From positions 3,224,001-3,288,000 of the forward strand of contig NC_017964.1 in the NCBI RefSeq assembly GCF_000219915.2: a DNA stretch of 64,000 bases, in the 5' to 3' direction. This document shows positions 46,308-56,486 of the stretch, in pieces. The translations under genes and the position numbers were made by a program. The notes below the pieces were generated by a model, which was given only the letters and a program-made list of their open reading frames with translations, was not told the origin of the DNA and did not search any database. Each line of letters begins with the position of its first letter. The first letter of the stretch is position 1. The stretch comes from Advenella kashmirensis WT001. Its GTDB lineage: Bacteria > Pseudomonadota > Gammaproteobacteria > Burkholderiales > Burkholderiaceae_B.

Positions 46308-47421
46308 ATGTCTACAACAACGTTTACGCCTTGGGAAAACCCGATGGGCACAAATGGCTTTGAATTTGTTGAATATACAGCACCCGATCCCGTTGCACTC
46401 GGAAAAGTATTTGAAACATTGGGTTTTAGAGCCATCGCCCGGCATCGCCACAAAGACGTAACGCTGTATCGCCAGGGTGAAATCAATTTTCTGATCAATG
46501 CCGAAAAAGACTCTTTTGCCCAGCGCTTTGCCCGTTTGCATGGCCCCTCCATCTGTGCCATTGCGTTCCGGGTTGATGACGCTACCAAGGCGTATCAGCG
46601 CGCGCTCGAGCTGGGCGCCTGGGGATTTGACTCCGGCAGCGGCCCGATGGAACTGAATATCCCGGCCATCAAGGTATTGGCGATTCACTGATCTATCTGG
46701 TAGACCGCTGGAAAGGCAAGAATGGTACGGGCGGCATTGGCGACATCAGTATTTATGATGTGGATTTTGTTGCCATCGATCCGTCTACTGCCGAAGAAGA
46801 CTTGAACTACAAGGGTGCGGGGCTGGAAATCATTGATCACCTGACCCACAACGTTCATAAAGGCCGCATGCCGAATGGGCGGAGTTTTATGAGCGTCTGT
46901 TCAACTTTCGGGAAGTGCGCTACTTCGACATCGAGGGCAAGGTTACTGGCGTCAAGTCCAAGGCCATGACATCGCCTTGCGGCAAGATCCGTATCCCAAT
47001 CAATGAAGAAGGCACGGAAGAAAAAGGTCAGATTCAGGAGTATCTTGATATGTATCGCGGTGAAGGAATCCAGCATATTGCCCTGGGCACCAGCACCATT
47101 TATGACACCATCGAAAACCTGCGTACCCGCGAACTGCGTTTTCTGGATACGCCCGATACCTATTACGAGCTGCTGGACACCCGGCTGCCCGATCACGGTG
47201 AAGATGTGGAACGCCTTAAGAAAAATCGCATTCTGCTCGATGGCGGGCCCAATAACGACCTGCTGCTGCAAATTTTCACTGAAAACCAGATCGGCCCGAT
47301 TTTCTTTGAAATCATTCAACGCAAGGGCAACGAAGGGTTCGGTGAAGGCAACTTCAAGGCGCTGTTCGAGTCCATAGAACTGGACCAGATGCGTCGCGGG
47401 GTGGTGCGCGCCGTTGACTAA
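46308..47421 (+). CDS. hppD: 4-hydroxyphenylpyruvate dioxygenase (two frameshifts)
   Basis: Converts 4-hydroxyphenylpyruvate to homogentisate with Fe(II) and O2, in tyrosine/phenylalanine breakdown. The reconstructed protein of about 371 residues has iron ligands His in DHLTHNV, His in GIQHIALGT and Glu in IFFEIIQRK, plus a typical start ([13 protein letters not shown]). One G is missing near 46673 (AAGG(G)TATTGG) and one near 46870 (ATG(G)CCGAATGG). No homogentisate dioxygenase gene is adjacent. ATG at 46308 with CAGGAGC upstream. Confidence 0.93.
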
Positions 47422-47516
47422 GACGCCACCCACCACGGTTGCAGATCACGCCCTGGCTGCGCAACATCGCACTCGATCAGGCATCGGCCACAACTGTATG
47501 ATCGAGTGCGATGCCA

Positions 47517-48052
47517 CTAACGCTTGAGCTTGTCTGAATGACGTTTTTTGAATTTCTCCACTTTGGGTGAAATCACAAATGCGCAATAAGACTGGTTCGG
47601 ATGCTGAATGAAATAATCATCGTGGTAGCTTTCTGCCGGCCAAAAGGCGCCGCCGGCAGCAATTTGGTCACGATAGGGTCTGCAAAATCAGCCTGCCGGG
47701 CAGCGATCACCTGCGCAGCAGTCTCTTTTTGTTCGTCCGACTGCCAGAAAATGGCAGAAGCATACTGCGGACCCACATCGTTACCCTGACGATCCGGCGT
47801 GGTTGGATCGTGTGTATCAAAGAAAATATCAAGCAAGTCCTGATAAGTGATAACGGCAGGATCAAATTCAATCCGCAGCACTTCTATATGGCCGGTGTCC
47901 TTGCCGCAGACCTGTTCGTAAGTCGGGTTCTGCACATGGCCGCCGCTATAGCCCGATTGCACCGACTGCACGCCCTGCAATTGCTGGAATACGGCCTCTG
48001 AACACCAGAAGCAGCCACTACCCAATACCGCGATTTCAGTTTGATTTGTCAA
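47517..48052 (-). CDS. msrA: Peptide methionine sulfoxide reductase MsrA (frame interrupted)
   Basis: Reduces methionine-S-sulfoxide in proteins. It has the active-site box GSGCFWCSEAVF, the GYSGGHVQNPTYEQVC motif and the DTHDPTTPDRQGNDVG stretch. Near 47650 one base is missing; in the shifted frame the C terminus reads AFWPAESYHDDYFIQHPNQ and runs to a stop at 47517, as normal MsrA does. The start is uncertain: TTG at 48052 has AAGG at good spacing; GTG at 48061 and ATG at 48136 are alternatives. About 178 residues. Confidence 0.9.
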
Positions 48053-48266
48053 AACACTCACCTTCAAAAGAATCCGTCCGTCAGGCCTGTGCCCTGCCGA
48101 TACGGTGGTGGTCAATGCCGGACAGCTGTTCGGCATTTCTCCAGAGAAACGGTTAAACAGTTCGCAAGATACTTTTCAACTGTCATATCCCATCTGGCAT
48201 AGTTCGCATACCCGCTTCGGGGATAACCAGTCAATGTCACGGTTGCAGCCTGGCAGCGTTCAGTCA

Positions 48267-48608
48267 CTATTTTGCCGGGGTGGCCAGTGACAGGATCCAG
48301 GCAGCCAATGCGGTGGCCTCTTCTTCGCTTACCTGCGGCTGCGCCGGCATGGGAACGGCCCCCCAGCGACCACGCCCGCCCTTGCGAATGCTATTGGCCA
48401 GATAGTTGATCATGGGTTGGCCGCCTGCCATATAGCGCTGCGCCACGGCCGAAAACGGCGGTCCCACGCGGGTTTTATCCACCTGGTGACAGCCCATGCA
48501 GATATTGTCCTTTGCCAACTGCGGTCCGTCAGTCAACGTTTGCGCCCTGGCATAAGTTATGTTGAATGCAATAATTGCCAAGCAGGCGACAATCTGTTTT
48601 CCTGACAC
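48267..48608 (-). CDS. Class I cytochrome c
   Basis: A 113-residue periplasmic c-type cytochrome with a signal peptide ending near ITYARAQ, one haem site CMGCH, and a likely axial methionine in WGAVPMPAQPQVS. The pattern GPPFSAVAQRY and C-terminal WILSL are typical of short cytochrome c551/c5-like proteins. It stands alone, divergent from lgt. An electron-transfer role is certain by family; the partner is unknown. Confidence 0.9.
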   Translation of the reverse strand: MSGKQIVACLAIIAFNITYARAQTLTDGPQLAKDNICMGCHQVDKTRVGPPFSAVAQRYMAGGQPMINYLANSIRKGGRGRWGAVPMPAQPQVSEEEATALAAWILSLATPAK

Positions 48609-48720
48609 TACGGTAACCTTTTAAATTTTAACAATTAACTTGCGTTTATTTTACCCGACCACGCACAAAGCGTTGGCCGCGCCTTTATACTTTCCATTTC
48701 ATTGTCGCATTTTGGTTCTT

Positions 48721-49514
48721 ATGATCGCATATCCACAATTTAATCCGATTGCACTTGAAATCGGTCCGCTCAAAATCCACTGGTACGGCCTGATGTATGT
48801 AGCGGCGTTCGCCCTGCTTTGGATACTTGGCAAGTATCGGATCAAAAAAGGATGATACGACTTACTGTCTCCGAATTTGAAGATCTGATCTTCTACGGCG
48901 TCATGGGTGTAGTGGTGGGCGGACGCCTGGGTTATGTTCTGTTTTACCAGCCTGCTTACTATCTTGCCAACCCGCTGCATATCTTTTCAGTCTGGGATGG
49001 CGGCATGTCGTTTCATGGCGGACTGATTGGCGTACTGGTTGTGCTGTACCTTTATGCGCGCAAAAAGGGCATGACATTTTTCGAGGTTGCAGACTTCATC
49101 GCCCCGCTAGTGCCGCCTGGCCTGGCCATGGGCCGTATCGGAAACTTCATTAACGGCGAACTGTGGGGGCGTCCTTCGGATCTGCCCTGGGCCATGATCT
49201 TTCCCCAAGGCGGACCCATTGCGCGTCACCCCTCCCAGCTTTATGAAATGCTGGCCGAAGGGATCATCCTGTTTGCGGTCGTGTGGATCTTTTCTTCCAG
49301 GAAGCGCTGGGTCGGACAAACCAGCGGCGTATTCATGACCGGTTATGGCCTGGCCCGGTTCCTGGTGGAGTATACGCGTGAACCGGATAGTTTCCTGGGC
49401 ACGCTAAGTCTGGGACTGTCCATGGGGCAGTGGCTGTCACTGCCCATGATAGTAGTGGGTATCGCGATCTTTATTTGGGCAACAAAAAGATCTCTCCCTC
49501 CATCGACAGCGTGA
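48721..49514 (+). CDS. lgt: Prolipoprotein diacylglyceryl transferase Lgt (frame interrupted)
   Basis: Transfers diacylglycerol from phosphatidylglycerol to the lipobox cysteine of prolipoproteins in the inner membrane. It shows [12 protein letters not shown] near the start, [12 protein letters not shown], the [10 protein letters not shown] loop and the signature [14 protein letters not shown]. One base is missing from an A-run near 48850 (ATCAAAAAAGGATG). About 264 residues. Its last 44 bases overlap the convergent SIMPL gene. lgt is essential in most Gram-negative bacteria, so the break is likely an error. Confidence 0.93.
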
Positions 49515-50280
49515 CGGTTTCCTTGCCGGCCTCGATCGCGGGGCCGGCCTTGGCAGCACTCATTGCCATCATGCGCGGCTGGTAGCTTTCAGGCTGCCCC
49601 ACATCGCCCAGACGCAATGACTTGATCCGATAGCCGCCAAATTCCAGTGCGGTAACAGCATCCTGGGCGCGGGTTTTGAAGGCTTTCGTGGTCGCGACAA
49701 GCAGGCGCTTTTCAATGGTCTCGCGTGCTTCGCGCGACAGGGAGAACCGAATGCCGTCCAATGCCATATCCTCGTCAACATCGGCCGCAAACTGGCTGGC
49801 CTTTTCCATGTTTTTGGAAGTTATGAGCAGCTCGCCGCGCGCGACCCAGATACCGCCGGCATCGTCCGCATTGCCGTCATCTTTTGCATCGGCGGCCCGG
49901 GTGCCTGTCGCAGCAGGCTTGACGGGTCGATTATTGTCACGTTCAAACCACACCTGATAGGAACCGGTGCGAACTTCAAGGTCTTTGTCTGACTTGGCTT
50001 TATCACGAACCTTATTCATGGCTTCATTGACACTGCGTGACAGGTCGACCTGATTTTCACCGCGCAATTCACGCGTCAGCGTCAGGGTGACGGTGTCCTG
50101 AGCCACCGTCTCGGATGCAGAGGCGCTCAGCGCCAGCGTCGGCTCTGTTGACTGTGTGGTGGCCGGGTTCGAGGCTGGCTGGGCAAGCACCGCAGTAGCG
50201 GGCACGGCCACGGCGCCCAATGTGAACATGGCGATCAAAGTGGCTCTGGATAAAAACGCGTGGGAAAATGTACGCTGCAT
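49471..50280 (-). CDS. SIMPL domain protein (DUF541)
   Basis: A 269-residue secreted protein with a signal peptide (ending near AVLAQPAS) and one SIMPL/DUF541 domain: [20 protein letters not shown] at the start and [16 protein letters not shown] near the end. An insertion rich in Asp/Ala (about residues 120-145) interrupts the domain. The family is found in the periplasm or envelope and tied to stress or oxidative protection in a few cases; no defined reaction. Its end overlaps the convergent lgt gene by 44 bases. Confidence 0.85.
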   Translation of the reverse strand: MQRTFSHAFLSRATLIAMFTLGAVAVPATAVLAQPASNPATTQSTEPTLALSASASETVAQDTVTLTLTRELRGENQVDLSRSVNEAMNKVRDKAKSDKDLEVRTGSYQVWFERDNNRPVKPAATGTRAADAKDDGNADDAGGIWVARGELLITSKNMEKASQFAADVDEDMALDGIRFSLSREARETIEKRLLVATTKAFKTRAQDAVTALEFGGYRIKSLRLGDVGQPESYQPRMMAMSAAKAGPAIEAGKETVTLSMEGEIFLLPK

Positions 50281-50289
50281 GGATGGCTC

Positions 50290-50323
50290 CGAAAAAAAAG
50301 CGAGCCATGACAGCTCGCTTTAT
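50290..50323 (-). terminator. Terminator of 6S RNA
   Basis: On the minus strand AGCGAGC / GCTCGCT stem with a seven-base loop followed by T8, placed just beyond the 6S RNA 3' end and ahead of the SIMPL gene. Confidence 0.8.
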
Positions 50324-50334
50324 AGGAATAATGG

Positions 50335-50508
50335 CCCCGCTTGTATCGTCTAGGCTGGCACCTCGAACCTTTCAGTTCAAAGTTGGTTACCTTCAACAGA
50401 GCGTCGGGTTCATCTGACTAGAGACGATCACTCCAACTCTGTAATCCGGCGACCGTTGCCATAAGCATAGGTAAGAGATGTATAGCCAAGTCACGAATAC
50501 AGCAGGGA
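50335..50508 (-). ncRNA. ssrS: 6S RNA
   Basis: 6S RNA mimics an open promoter and sequesters sigma-70 RNA polymerase in stationary phase. The minus-strand stretch between zapA and the SIMPL gene has the expected layout: a 5' arm CCCTGCTGTATTCG that pairs with the 3' arm GATACAAGCGGGG, and a 3' block GAACTGAAAGGTTCGAGGTGCCAGCCT that resembles the GAACC...GGTTCAAGGG...CAGCCT block of E. coli 6S. The location next to zapA is the conserved one. Ends are estimated from the closing stem. Confidence 0.85.
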
Positions 50509-50564
50509 CAAACTGTTAGGGTTAACTGTACAGAAAAATCACGATAAGTTAAACCCTGAATACT

Positions 50565-50879
50565 TTAAAGTTTTTTCAGATCGTTAAGGCCGGAATCCAG
50601 CAACGTATTGAGTTCCTCTATTTTACTCTTGAATTGCCCATATTGCATGCCGCCGAAGCCTTCGTCGGCAGATTTAACGGAAAGCAGATCCGAAGCCATC
50701 TGAATGCAGGCCATTACGGCGATGCGTTCGTTGCTGGCAGACGTCATACCGCCAGAACCCTTGATTTTCAGCATGAGCTGATCAGCCAGCTTGACTGCTG
50801 ACAGCAGCTTTTGCTTTTCTTCAGGATTACATGCCAGGGAAAAATCGCGCCCCAAAATAGAGACATCTATGCGTTCCAT
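50565..50879 (-). CDS. zapA: Cell division protein ZapA
   Basis: ZapA cross-links FtsZ protofilaments at the Z-ring. The 104-residue product starts MERIDVSILGRDFSLACNPE and continues with the helical AVKLADQLMLKIK and RIAVMACIQMASDLL typical of the family, then a C-terminal coiled coil. It overlaps the upstream coiled-coil gene by one base (stop at 50879). 6S RNA follows, the usual gammaproteobacterial/betaproteobacterial arrangement. Confidence 0.94.
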   Translation of the reverse strand: MERIDVSILGRDFSLACNPEEKQKLLSAVKLADQLMLKIKGSGGMTSASNERIAVMACIQMASDLLSVKSADEGFGGMQYGQFKSKIEELNTLLDSGLNDLKKL

Positions 50880-51292
50880 TAGTTCACTCCTTCTGACGCA
50901 TTGCCCGGCAGATTGGCCAGTACGCGTTCCACTTTTTCACGCGCAGTTCTGGCGCTTTCCTTCAAAGCATTGGCTTCGTTCTTGGCGGCCGCCAGCTGCT
51001 GTTTGACGCTTTGCAGTTCGGCAGTGGTGCCTTCAAGTGTCTGGCGCAACTGAACATTCTCGGCCTGAGCCTGTTCCCGGATACCATTGACTTCGGTCTC
51101 ATGATTGGCCAGACGTTCGCTGATAGACTTGAACTGGCCTTCCCGCTCTTGCAGCAGACTTTGCAGTTCTGCCCGTCCGCCTTCAGCCTGTTTGAGTCTG
51201 GTCGCCAGGGATTCCCTTTCGGAAGCAAGCTGTTTCGTAAGCTGAACCAGCTGCCCGATGCGGACAGCAACTTGATCTAAATCCTGAAGCAT
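50879..51292 (-). CDS. Coiled-coil protein upstream of zapA
   Basis: A 137-residue protein that is almost entirely a heptad coiled coil from about residue 5 to 125 (e.g. VRIGQLVQLTKQLASERESL, LQEREGQFKSISERLANHE). It overlaps zapA and sits where betaproteobacteria carry a ZapB-like or TIGR02449-type gene, so a divisome link is likely but not shown. No catalytic motif, no signal peptide. Confidence 0.78.
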   Translation of the reverse strand: MLQDLDQVAVRIGQLVQLTKQLASERESLATRLKQAEGGRAELQSLLQEREGQFKSISERLANHETEVNGIREQAQAENVQLRQTLEGTTAELQSVKQQLAAAKNEANALKESARTAREKVERVLANLPGNASEGVN

Positions 51293-51463
51293 AGTGGTAT
51301 CACGTTCTCAAAATATGCGGGCACGCTTACGATGCAGTGCACACGGATTTAATTAAATGAGATTGAATTTTACCTGTTCTGAGCCATATTTCCAAAAAAT
51401 AGACACAAACAGGTACTATTTACGTTCTATTACCATTCACTTCCAATTCGTTCAGGTGCACTC

Positions 51464-52375
51464 ATGGCTTCAATTACAGAGAAACAGTATGATTCGGTCC
51501 CGGCAAAAAAAGTCGCATTTATTGGTTTGGGGGTGATGGGATATCCCATGGCAGGGCATCTGGCCCGCGCCGGCCACGATGTCACTGTATACAACCGTAC
51601 CGCCAGCAAGAGCGCAGAATGGGTCAGCGAATTCGGCGGCAACAGCGCCCCCACCCCGGCAAAGGCAGCCGAAGGCGCCGATATTGTCTTTTGCTGCGTG
51701 GGCAATGATAACGACCTGCGCAGCGTCACCACCGCCGCCGACGGCGCCTTCCATGGCATGCAGCAGAATGCGGTATTTGTCGATCACACCACGGCTTCGG
51801 CCGATGTGGCGCGCGAACTGGCAGCGGCCGCCCGTGAAGGTAAATTCAGTTTTATCGACGCGCCGGTCTCTGGCGGTCAGGCCGGAGCGGTGGGCGGCGT
51901 ACTTACCGTCATGTGCGGTGGCGAGCCCGAGGTTTTTGAAAAAATCAAACCCGTAGCCGGTCATTTTGCGCGTGCGGTCACCCTGCTGGGTGAACATGGC
52001 GCCGGCCAACTGGCCAAGATGGTGAACCAGATTTGCATTGCCGGACTGGTACAGGGACTGTCCGAAGCCATTGCCTTCGGATTGCGCGCCAATCTGGATA
52101 TGAACGCCGTGCTGGATGTCATCAGCAAGGGCGCCGCCCAGAGCTGGCAAATGGAAAACCGTGGCAAAACCATGGTGCAGGGCAAATTCGACTTTGGTTT
52201 CGCGGTCGACTGGATGCGCAAGGATCTCGGGCTAGTGCTGGATGAGGCCAAACGCAACGGCGCGCTGCTGCCGGTCACTGCCGTGGTGGACCAGTTCTAT
52301 GCCGAAGTGCAGCAAAATGGCGGCCAGCGCTGGGATACCTCCAGCCTGATCACCAGACTGACACCGCGCAAATAG
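51464..52375 (+). CDS. Beta-hydroxyacid dehydrogenase family oxidoreductase
   Basis: A 303-residue NAD(P)-dependent enzyme of the 3-hydroxyisobutyrate / tartronate-semialdehyde reductase family. The cofactor loop is FIGLGVMGYPMAGHL (about residues 20-34), the substrate loop DAPVSGGQAGA (about 126-136), and the catalytic lysine lies in GAGQLAKMVNQ. It stands alone between the divergent coiled-coil/zapA pair and convergent rppH. The exact substrate is not shown; a glyoxylate/succinic semialdehyde reductase is an alternative. Confidence 0.9.
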   Translation: MASITEKQYDSVPAKKVAFIGLGVMGYPMAGHLARAGHDVTVYNRTASKSAEWVSEFGGNSAPTPAKAAEGADIVFCCVGNDNDLRSVTTAADGAFHGMQQNAVFVDHTTASADVARELAAAAREGKFSFIDAPVSGGQAGAVGGVLTVMCGGEPEVFEKIKPVAGHFARAVTLLGEHGAGQLAKMVNQICIAGLVQGLSEAIAFGLRANLDMNAVLDVISKGAAQSWQMENRGKTMVQGKFDFGFAVDWMRKDLGLVLDEAKRNGALLPVTAVVDQFYAEVQQNGGQRWDTSSLITRLTPRK

Positions 52376-52703
52376 CACCACATCAATAGCGGCGCGCCCG
52401 CCTGGTGGGCCGCCTGGCCCGGATCAGGGGCAAATGCAGCCCGTTTATTAATGTTGTCGATTTAAACAGGGGTGTTAAACGGGGCGCAGTCGCTCCTGCT
52501 TATCGGATACAACAACACCGCGCGTTGCGCCTGACCGGCGCTGCGCGATGTTTTATTGGCTTGAACTGCCCCCGCATTTATCCGGTACATGAATAGATAA
52601 CGCAACAAACAGATAACGTACCTAACAAATAACAAATAACAACTAACAAATAAATAACAACTAACCAATAACGTACCGGCTAACCGATAATGCAGCTAAC
52701 GGG
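52376..52703. other. Intergenic region with TAACAAA-type short repeats
   Basis: About 330 bases between converging genes. The left half has ordinary composition; from about 52590 to 52700 it becomes rich in degenerate TAAC-based units (see separate repeat entry). No coding frame is convincing. Confidence 0.6.
52590..52700. repeat. Degenerate TAACAAA/TAACAAC short repeats
   Basis: About a dozen units with the core ATAAC, CTAAC or TAACAA follow at 6-11 base steps. The phrase ATAACGTACC occurs twice, at about 52613 and 52669, bracketing the densest part. Simple-sequence expansion near the 3' end of rppH is the easiest reading. Confidence 0.6.
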
Positions 52704-53525
52704 TTACCGGCAGCGCCTTGACGCGATGCGCCTGCGTGTTACCGTCGGATGCATGAACACGGCCGTTGCGTGCGTGCCGTGGGGCCTGTTTTTGCGCCGG
52801 CCCTGTGCAGCGCGCGGGCCGTGGCCGGGCTCAAAATTGCGTTTGGCGCCAGGCTTGGCGTTCTGGCGGCCTGCCATCACGGGCTTGCTTCCTTTAGGCA
52901 GCTCGCCTTTGGCTGCAATGGCGACAGACGTGTCGGCACCCGCCGGATGGACGGCATGCCCTTTTTTGCCATTGGCATCTTTTACGTGCGCATTTTTGCG
53001 CGGCACTGAGCCTGTGCCGTTACGCTGACGCAAAAAACGCGACTCTCCGTGCCGACGAAACAGGATATCCGACAATTCTTTAAGCGCACGGTGATACACA
53101 TCACGTTTGAATTCGATGACGACGTCCAGCGGCACCCAGTAGGTATGCCAACGCCAGGCGTCAAATTCCGGATGATGCGTGGCCCGCAGGCTGACATCGG
53201 TGTCCTTGCCCACCAGGCGTAACAGGAACCAGATCTGTTTCTGTCCCTTATAATGCCCGCGTGAGTCCCGTCTGACAAAGTTATCAGGTACGTTGTAGCG
53301 TAACCAGTCTCGTGTTCGACCTAATATTCGTACATGCTCGGGCTTAAGACCCACTTCCTCCTGAAGCTCTCGATACATGGCCTGAACAGGCGTTTCGCCA
53401 TATTTGATACCACCTTGCGGAAACTGCCAGGAATGTTCTCGAATTCTTTTACCCCAAAAGACCTCATTCTTCTGGTTTACGAGGATAATACCAACATTAG
53501 GACGGTAGCCTTCGCGATCAAGCAT
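52704..53525 (-). CDS. rppH: RNA pyrophosphohydrolase RppH with long basic tail
   Basis: RppH removes pyrophosphate from the 5' end of mRNA and starts RNase E decay. The Nudix box is complete: [20 protein letters not shown] followed by VGL. The start [17 protein letters not shown] and the FPQGGI motif match RppH. The catalytic domain ends near residue 165; a further 108 residues form a low-complexity tail rich in Lys, Arg, Gly, Pro and Ala. Betaproteobacterial RppH often has such an extension; this one is long. Divergent from proS with 63 bases between. Confidence 0.93.
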   Translation of the reverse strand: MLDREGYRPNVGIILVNQKNEVFWGKRIREHSWQFPQGGIKYGETPVQAMYRELQEEVGLKPEHVRILGRTRDWLRYNVPDNFVRRDSRGHYKGQKQIWFLLRLVGKDTDVSLRATHHPEFDAWRWHTYWVPLDVVIEFKRDVYHRALKELSDILFRRHGESRFLRQRNGTGSVPRKNAHVKDANGKKGHAVHPAGADTSVAIAAKGELPKGSKPVMAGRQNAKPGAKRNFEPGHGPRAAQGRRKNRPHGTHATAVFMHPTVTRRRIASRRCR

Positions 53526-53588
53526 GCGGCCACTCCCATTTTTAAATACAATTGTCTTTGATTATACGTATCAATTGAACCGGTAGCC

Positions 53589-55331
53589 ATGTTAGCCTCA
53601 AAATTTCATCTAAATACTTTAAAAGAAGCCCCTGCAGAAGCAGAAATCATCAGTCATCAGCTCATGACACGTGCCGGCATGATCCGCAAGCACGCCGGTG
53701 GTATCTACACCTATATGCCGCTGGCCCTTAAAACCCTGCGCAAGGTCGAGAACATCGTGCGCGAAGAAATGAACCGTGCGGGCGCGATCGAGCTGCTCAT
53801 GCCGGTGGTTCAGCCCGCCGAGCTCTGGATGGAGTCCGGCCGCTGGGTGCAATATGGCGCCGAGCTGCTGCGCATCAAGGACCGGCACCAGCGCGATTTC
53901 GTGCTGCAGCCCACCTCGGAAGAAGTAGTCACCGACATCGCCCGCAATGAAATCCACAGCTGGCGCCAGCTACCCGTCAATTTCTATCACATTCAGACTA
54001 AATTCCGCGACGAACGTCGCCCCCGCTTCGGTCTGATGCGCGGCCGCGAATTCACCATGAAAGACGCCTATTCGTTTGACCGTGACGAAGCGTCTGCCCA
54101 GGCCAGCTACGATGCCATGTACGATGCCTACGTGAAAATCTTTTCGCGCCTGGGCCTTACGTTCCGCGCCGTGGCCGCCGACACCGGCTCCATTGGCGGA
54201 GATCGCAGTCATGAATTCCAGGTAATCGCCGACACCGGCGAAGATCTGATCGTCTACAACCCCGACTCCCAATATGCCGCCAATATCGAATTGGCCGACG
54301 CCCCCTGCCTGCTCGCTTCGCGTGCCGCCCCAACAGAAGCGCTACGGGAAGTGGCCACGCCCGGCGCCAGCAAATGCGAAATCGTGGCCGAACAGTTGAA
54401 TGTCAGCCTGGAAAAAACCGTCAAGGCCGTGGTATTTATGACCACGCCCAAAGAAGGCGCCGGCCAGTTGTGGTTGCTGATGGTGCGCGGCGATCATGAA
54501 GTCAATGAAGTCAAAATTGGCAAGCTGCCTGCATTCAAGGAAGGCTACCGCATGGCAACCGAAGAGGAAATCATGGAGTACTTCGGTTCCAAACCCGGAT
54601 TTCTCGGCCCCGTCAAGCCTATCGGGCAAGTGCATCTGCTGGCCGATAGGACTGTTGCAAACATGGCCGATTTCATCTGCGGCGCCAATCGCGAAGACTA
54701 CCATTATGCCGGCGTCAACTGGGGACGCGACCTGCCCGAACCAGAGGTGGCCGACCTGCGTAATGTTGTCGAAGGCGATCCGGCTACCGACGGCCCCGGC
54801 AGGCTGGCCATCCAGCGCGGCATCGAAGTTGGTCACGTTTTCTTTCTGGGCGACAAGTACTCGGAAAAGCTCAAGGCCACTTTCCTGAACGAACAGGGCA
54901 AGCCCGAGCCACTCCAAATGGGCTGCTACGGTATCGGCATCAGCCGCATCATGGCCGCCGCCATTGAACAGAACCACGATGCCAAGGGCATTATCTGGCC
55001 CCTGGCCATGGCGCCGTTCGAAGTCGTCATCTGCCCCATCGGCTTGCACAAAAGCGAGGCCGTGCAGCAACAGGCTCAGCAGCTTTACGATACGCTGCGC
55101 CAGGACGGGATAGACGTCATCCTGGATGATCGCGACGTGCGACCCGGCGTCATGTTTTCTGAATGGGAACTGATAGGTGTTCCAATTCGTATCACAATTG
55201 GCGATCGTGGACTGAAAGATGGTATCGTGGAATTACAATCGCGCAGTTGGCCAGAGGGGCAAAAGGTTCCTGTTGCAGAAATGTTAACAAGGATCAAATC
55301 CCTTTATAACGAGCTCAAAAACACGTTATGA
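53589..55331 (+). CDS. proS: Prolyl-tRNA synthetase
   Basis: A class II aminoacyl-tRNA synthetase of 580 residues, bacterial type with an editing (INS) domain at about residues 230-385. Class motifs are visible: motif 1 around [13 protein letters not shown], motif 2 in [20 protein letters not shown], motif 3 near [13 protein letters not shown]; the anticodon-binding domain follows. ATG at 53589 with a normal start ([13 protein letters not shown]). Divergent from rppH and upstream of the tol locus. Confidence 0.97.
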   Translation: MLASKFHLNTLKEAPAEAEIISHQLMTRAGMIRKHAGGIYTYMPLALKTLRKVENIVREEMNRAGAIELLMPVVQPAELWMESGRWVQYGAELLRIKDRHQRDFVLQPTSEEVVTDIARNEIHSWRQLPVNFYHIQTKFRDERRPRFGLMRGREFTMKDAYSFDRDEASAQASYDAMYDAYVKIFSRLGLTFRAVAADTGSIGGDRSHEFQVIADTGEDLIVYNPDSQYAANIELADAPCLLASRAAPTEALREVATPGASKCEIVAEQLNVSLEKTVKAVVFMTTPKEGAGQLWLLMVRGDHEVNEVKIGKLPAFKEGYRMATEEEIMEYFGSKPGFLGPVKPIGQVHLLADRTVANMADFICGANREDYHYAGVNWGRDLPEPEVADLRNVVEGDPATDGPGRLAIQRGIEVGHVFFLGDKYSEKLKATFLNEQGKPEPLQMGCYGIGISRIMAAAIEQNHDAKGIIWPLAMAPFEVVICPIGLHKSEAVQQQAQQLYDTLRQDGIDVILDDRDVRPGVMFSEWELIGVPIRITIGDRGLKDGIVELQSRSWPEGQKVPVAEMLTRIKSLYNELKNTL

Positions 55332-55384
55332 TTTCGTGATTTTCTTGAGTTTTTACACTTTCCGGTTGTATTGCAAGGTCTGAT

Positions 55385-55798
55385 TTGTTGGAAAATTCTT
55401 TTCATTTTCCCGTTCGCGTTTATTACGAAGATACCGACGCGGGTGGCGTGGTGTTTTATGCCAATTACCTGAAGTTCTTCGAACGCGCCCGCACCGAGTG
55501 GCTTCGCCATCTCGGGGTCAGTCAGACCGCGCTGGCAGGCAACGACAGGCTGATATTCATCGTTGTCAATACGCAGTTGCGCTATCGGTCACCGGCGCGG
55601 CTGGACGACCTGCTGGCCATCAACAGCCGGATTACCAAAATGGGCGCCGCGTCCGTCCATTTTGAACAAGTAGCAGAACGCGATGGCATCCGGCTGGTGG
55701 AAAGCCAGATTCAGGTATGCTGTGTAAATGCGGACACATTTCGTCCGGCTCCCATTCCAATGCCTATCCGACAACTATTTCCTTTCGTGCAGGACTAG
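55385..55798 (+). CDS. ybgC: Tol-Pal system-associated acyl-CoA thioesterase YbgC
   Basis: A 137-residue hotdog-fold thioesterase with the motif VYYEDTDAGGVVFYANYLKF, whose aspartate is catalytic, and FFERARTEWLR. It is the first gene of the tol locus in most proteobacteria. The apparent start is TTG at 55385, fitting the family length; the neighbouring ATG codons are out of frame. It ends five bases before tolQ. Confidence 0.92.
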   Translation: MLENSFHFPVRVYYEDTDAGGVVFYANYLKFFERARTEWLRHLGVSQTALAGNDRLIFIVVNTQLRYRSPARLDDLLAINSRITKMGAASVHFEQVAERDGIRLVESQIQVCCVNADTFRPAPIPMPIRQLFPFVQD

Positions 55799-55803
55799 AT
55801 TTT

Positions 55804-56486
55804 ATGCAACCTACCACCCCCGAAGAGATGTCGATTATCTCGCTGATCATCAACGCGAGCTTACCCGTACAGGTCATCATGCTGATTCTGGTGATCATCT
55901 CGGTTCTGTCATGGACCTATATCATCAGTAAGCGAATTGCGCTCAAACGCGCGCGCAATCAGACACGGGATTTTGAAGATTCGTTCTGGAAAGGCGGCGA
56001 TCTGACCTCCCTGCACCAGTCCATCGCCCAAAACAGTGAGCAAGAAGGTCCGCTGGCGCGCATTTTCGAAGCCGGTATGGATGAATTTCTCAAAGCGCGC
56101 CGCAACGGCGTCAAGGAAGTCAATGCTCTGCTTGAGGGTCCCAACCGGGCGATGCGCGCGACCTATCAGCGCGAACTGGATGCCATGGACTCCAACCTGA
56201 ATTTTCTGGCTTCAGCTGGCTCGGTCAGCCCTTACATTGGCCTGCTGGGCACAGTCTGGGGGATCATGCATTCATTCATCGGCCTGTCCGGCACTGCCCA
56301 GGCAACGCTGGCAGCGGTTGCCCCCGGCATTGCCGAAGCCTGATTGCAACGGCCATCGGCCTGTTCGCCGCGATTCCTGCGGTCCTGGCCTACAACCATT
56401 TTTCGAACGACATCGACAAAATGGCCAGCCGTTTCGACAGCTTTATTGACGAATTTCTGAATATTTTGCAACGCCAGGTTCGCTAA
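55804..56486 (+). CDS. tolQ: TolQ (frame interrupted)
   Basis: An inner-membrane proton-channel subunit of the Tol-Pal envelope complex, homologous to ExbB/MotA. It shows the first membrane helix VQVIMLILVIISVLSWTYII, then ASAGSVSPYIGLLGTVWGIMHSF at helix 2 and, past the break, ATAIGLFAAIPAVLAYNHF at helix 3. One C is missing near 56339 in GAAGCC(C)TGATTGC. About 227 residues. The stop overlaps the tolR ATG by one base. Confidence 0.94.

Noticed and set aside
52590..52700. Possible CRISPR-like array
   Set aside because: Units are 6-11 bases, degenerate, without unique spacers and without cas genes.
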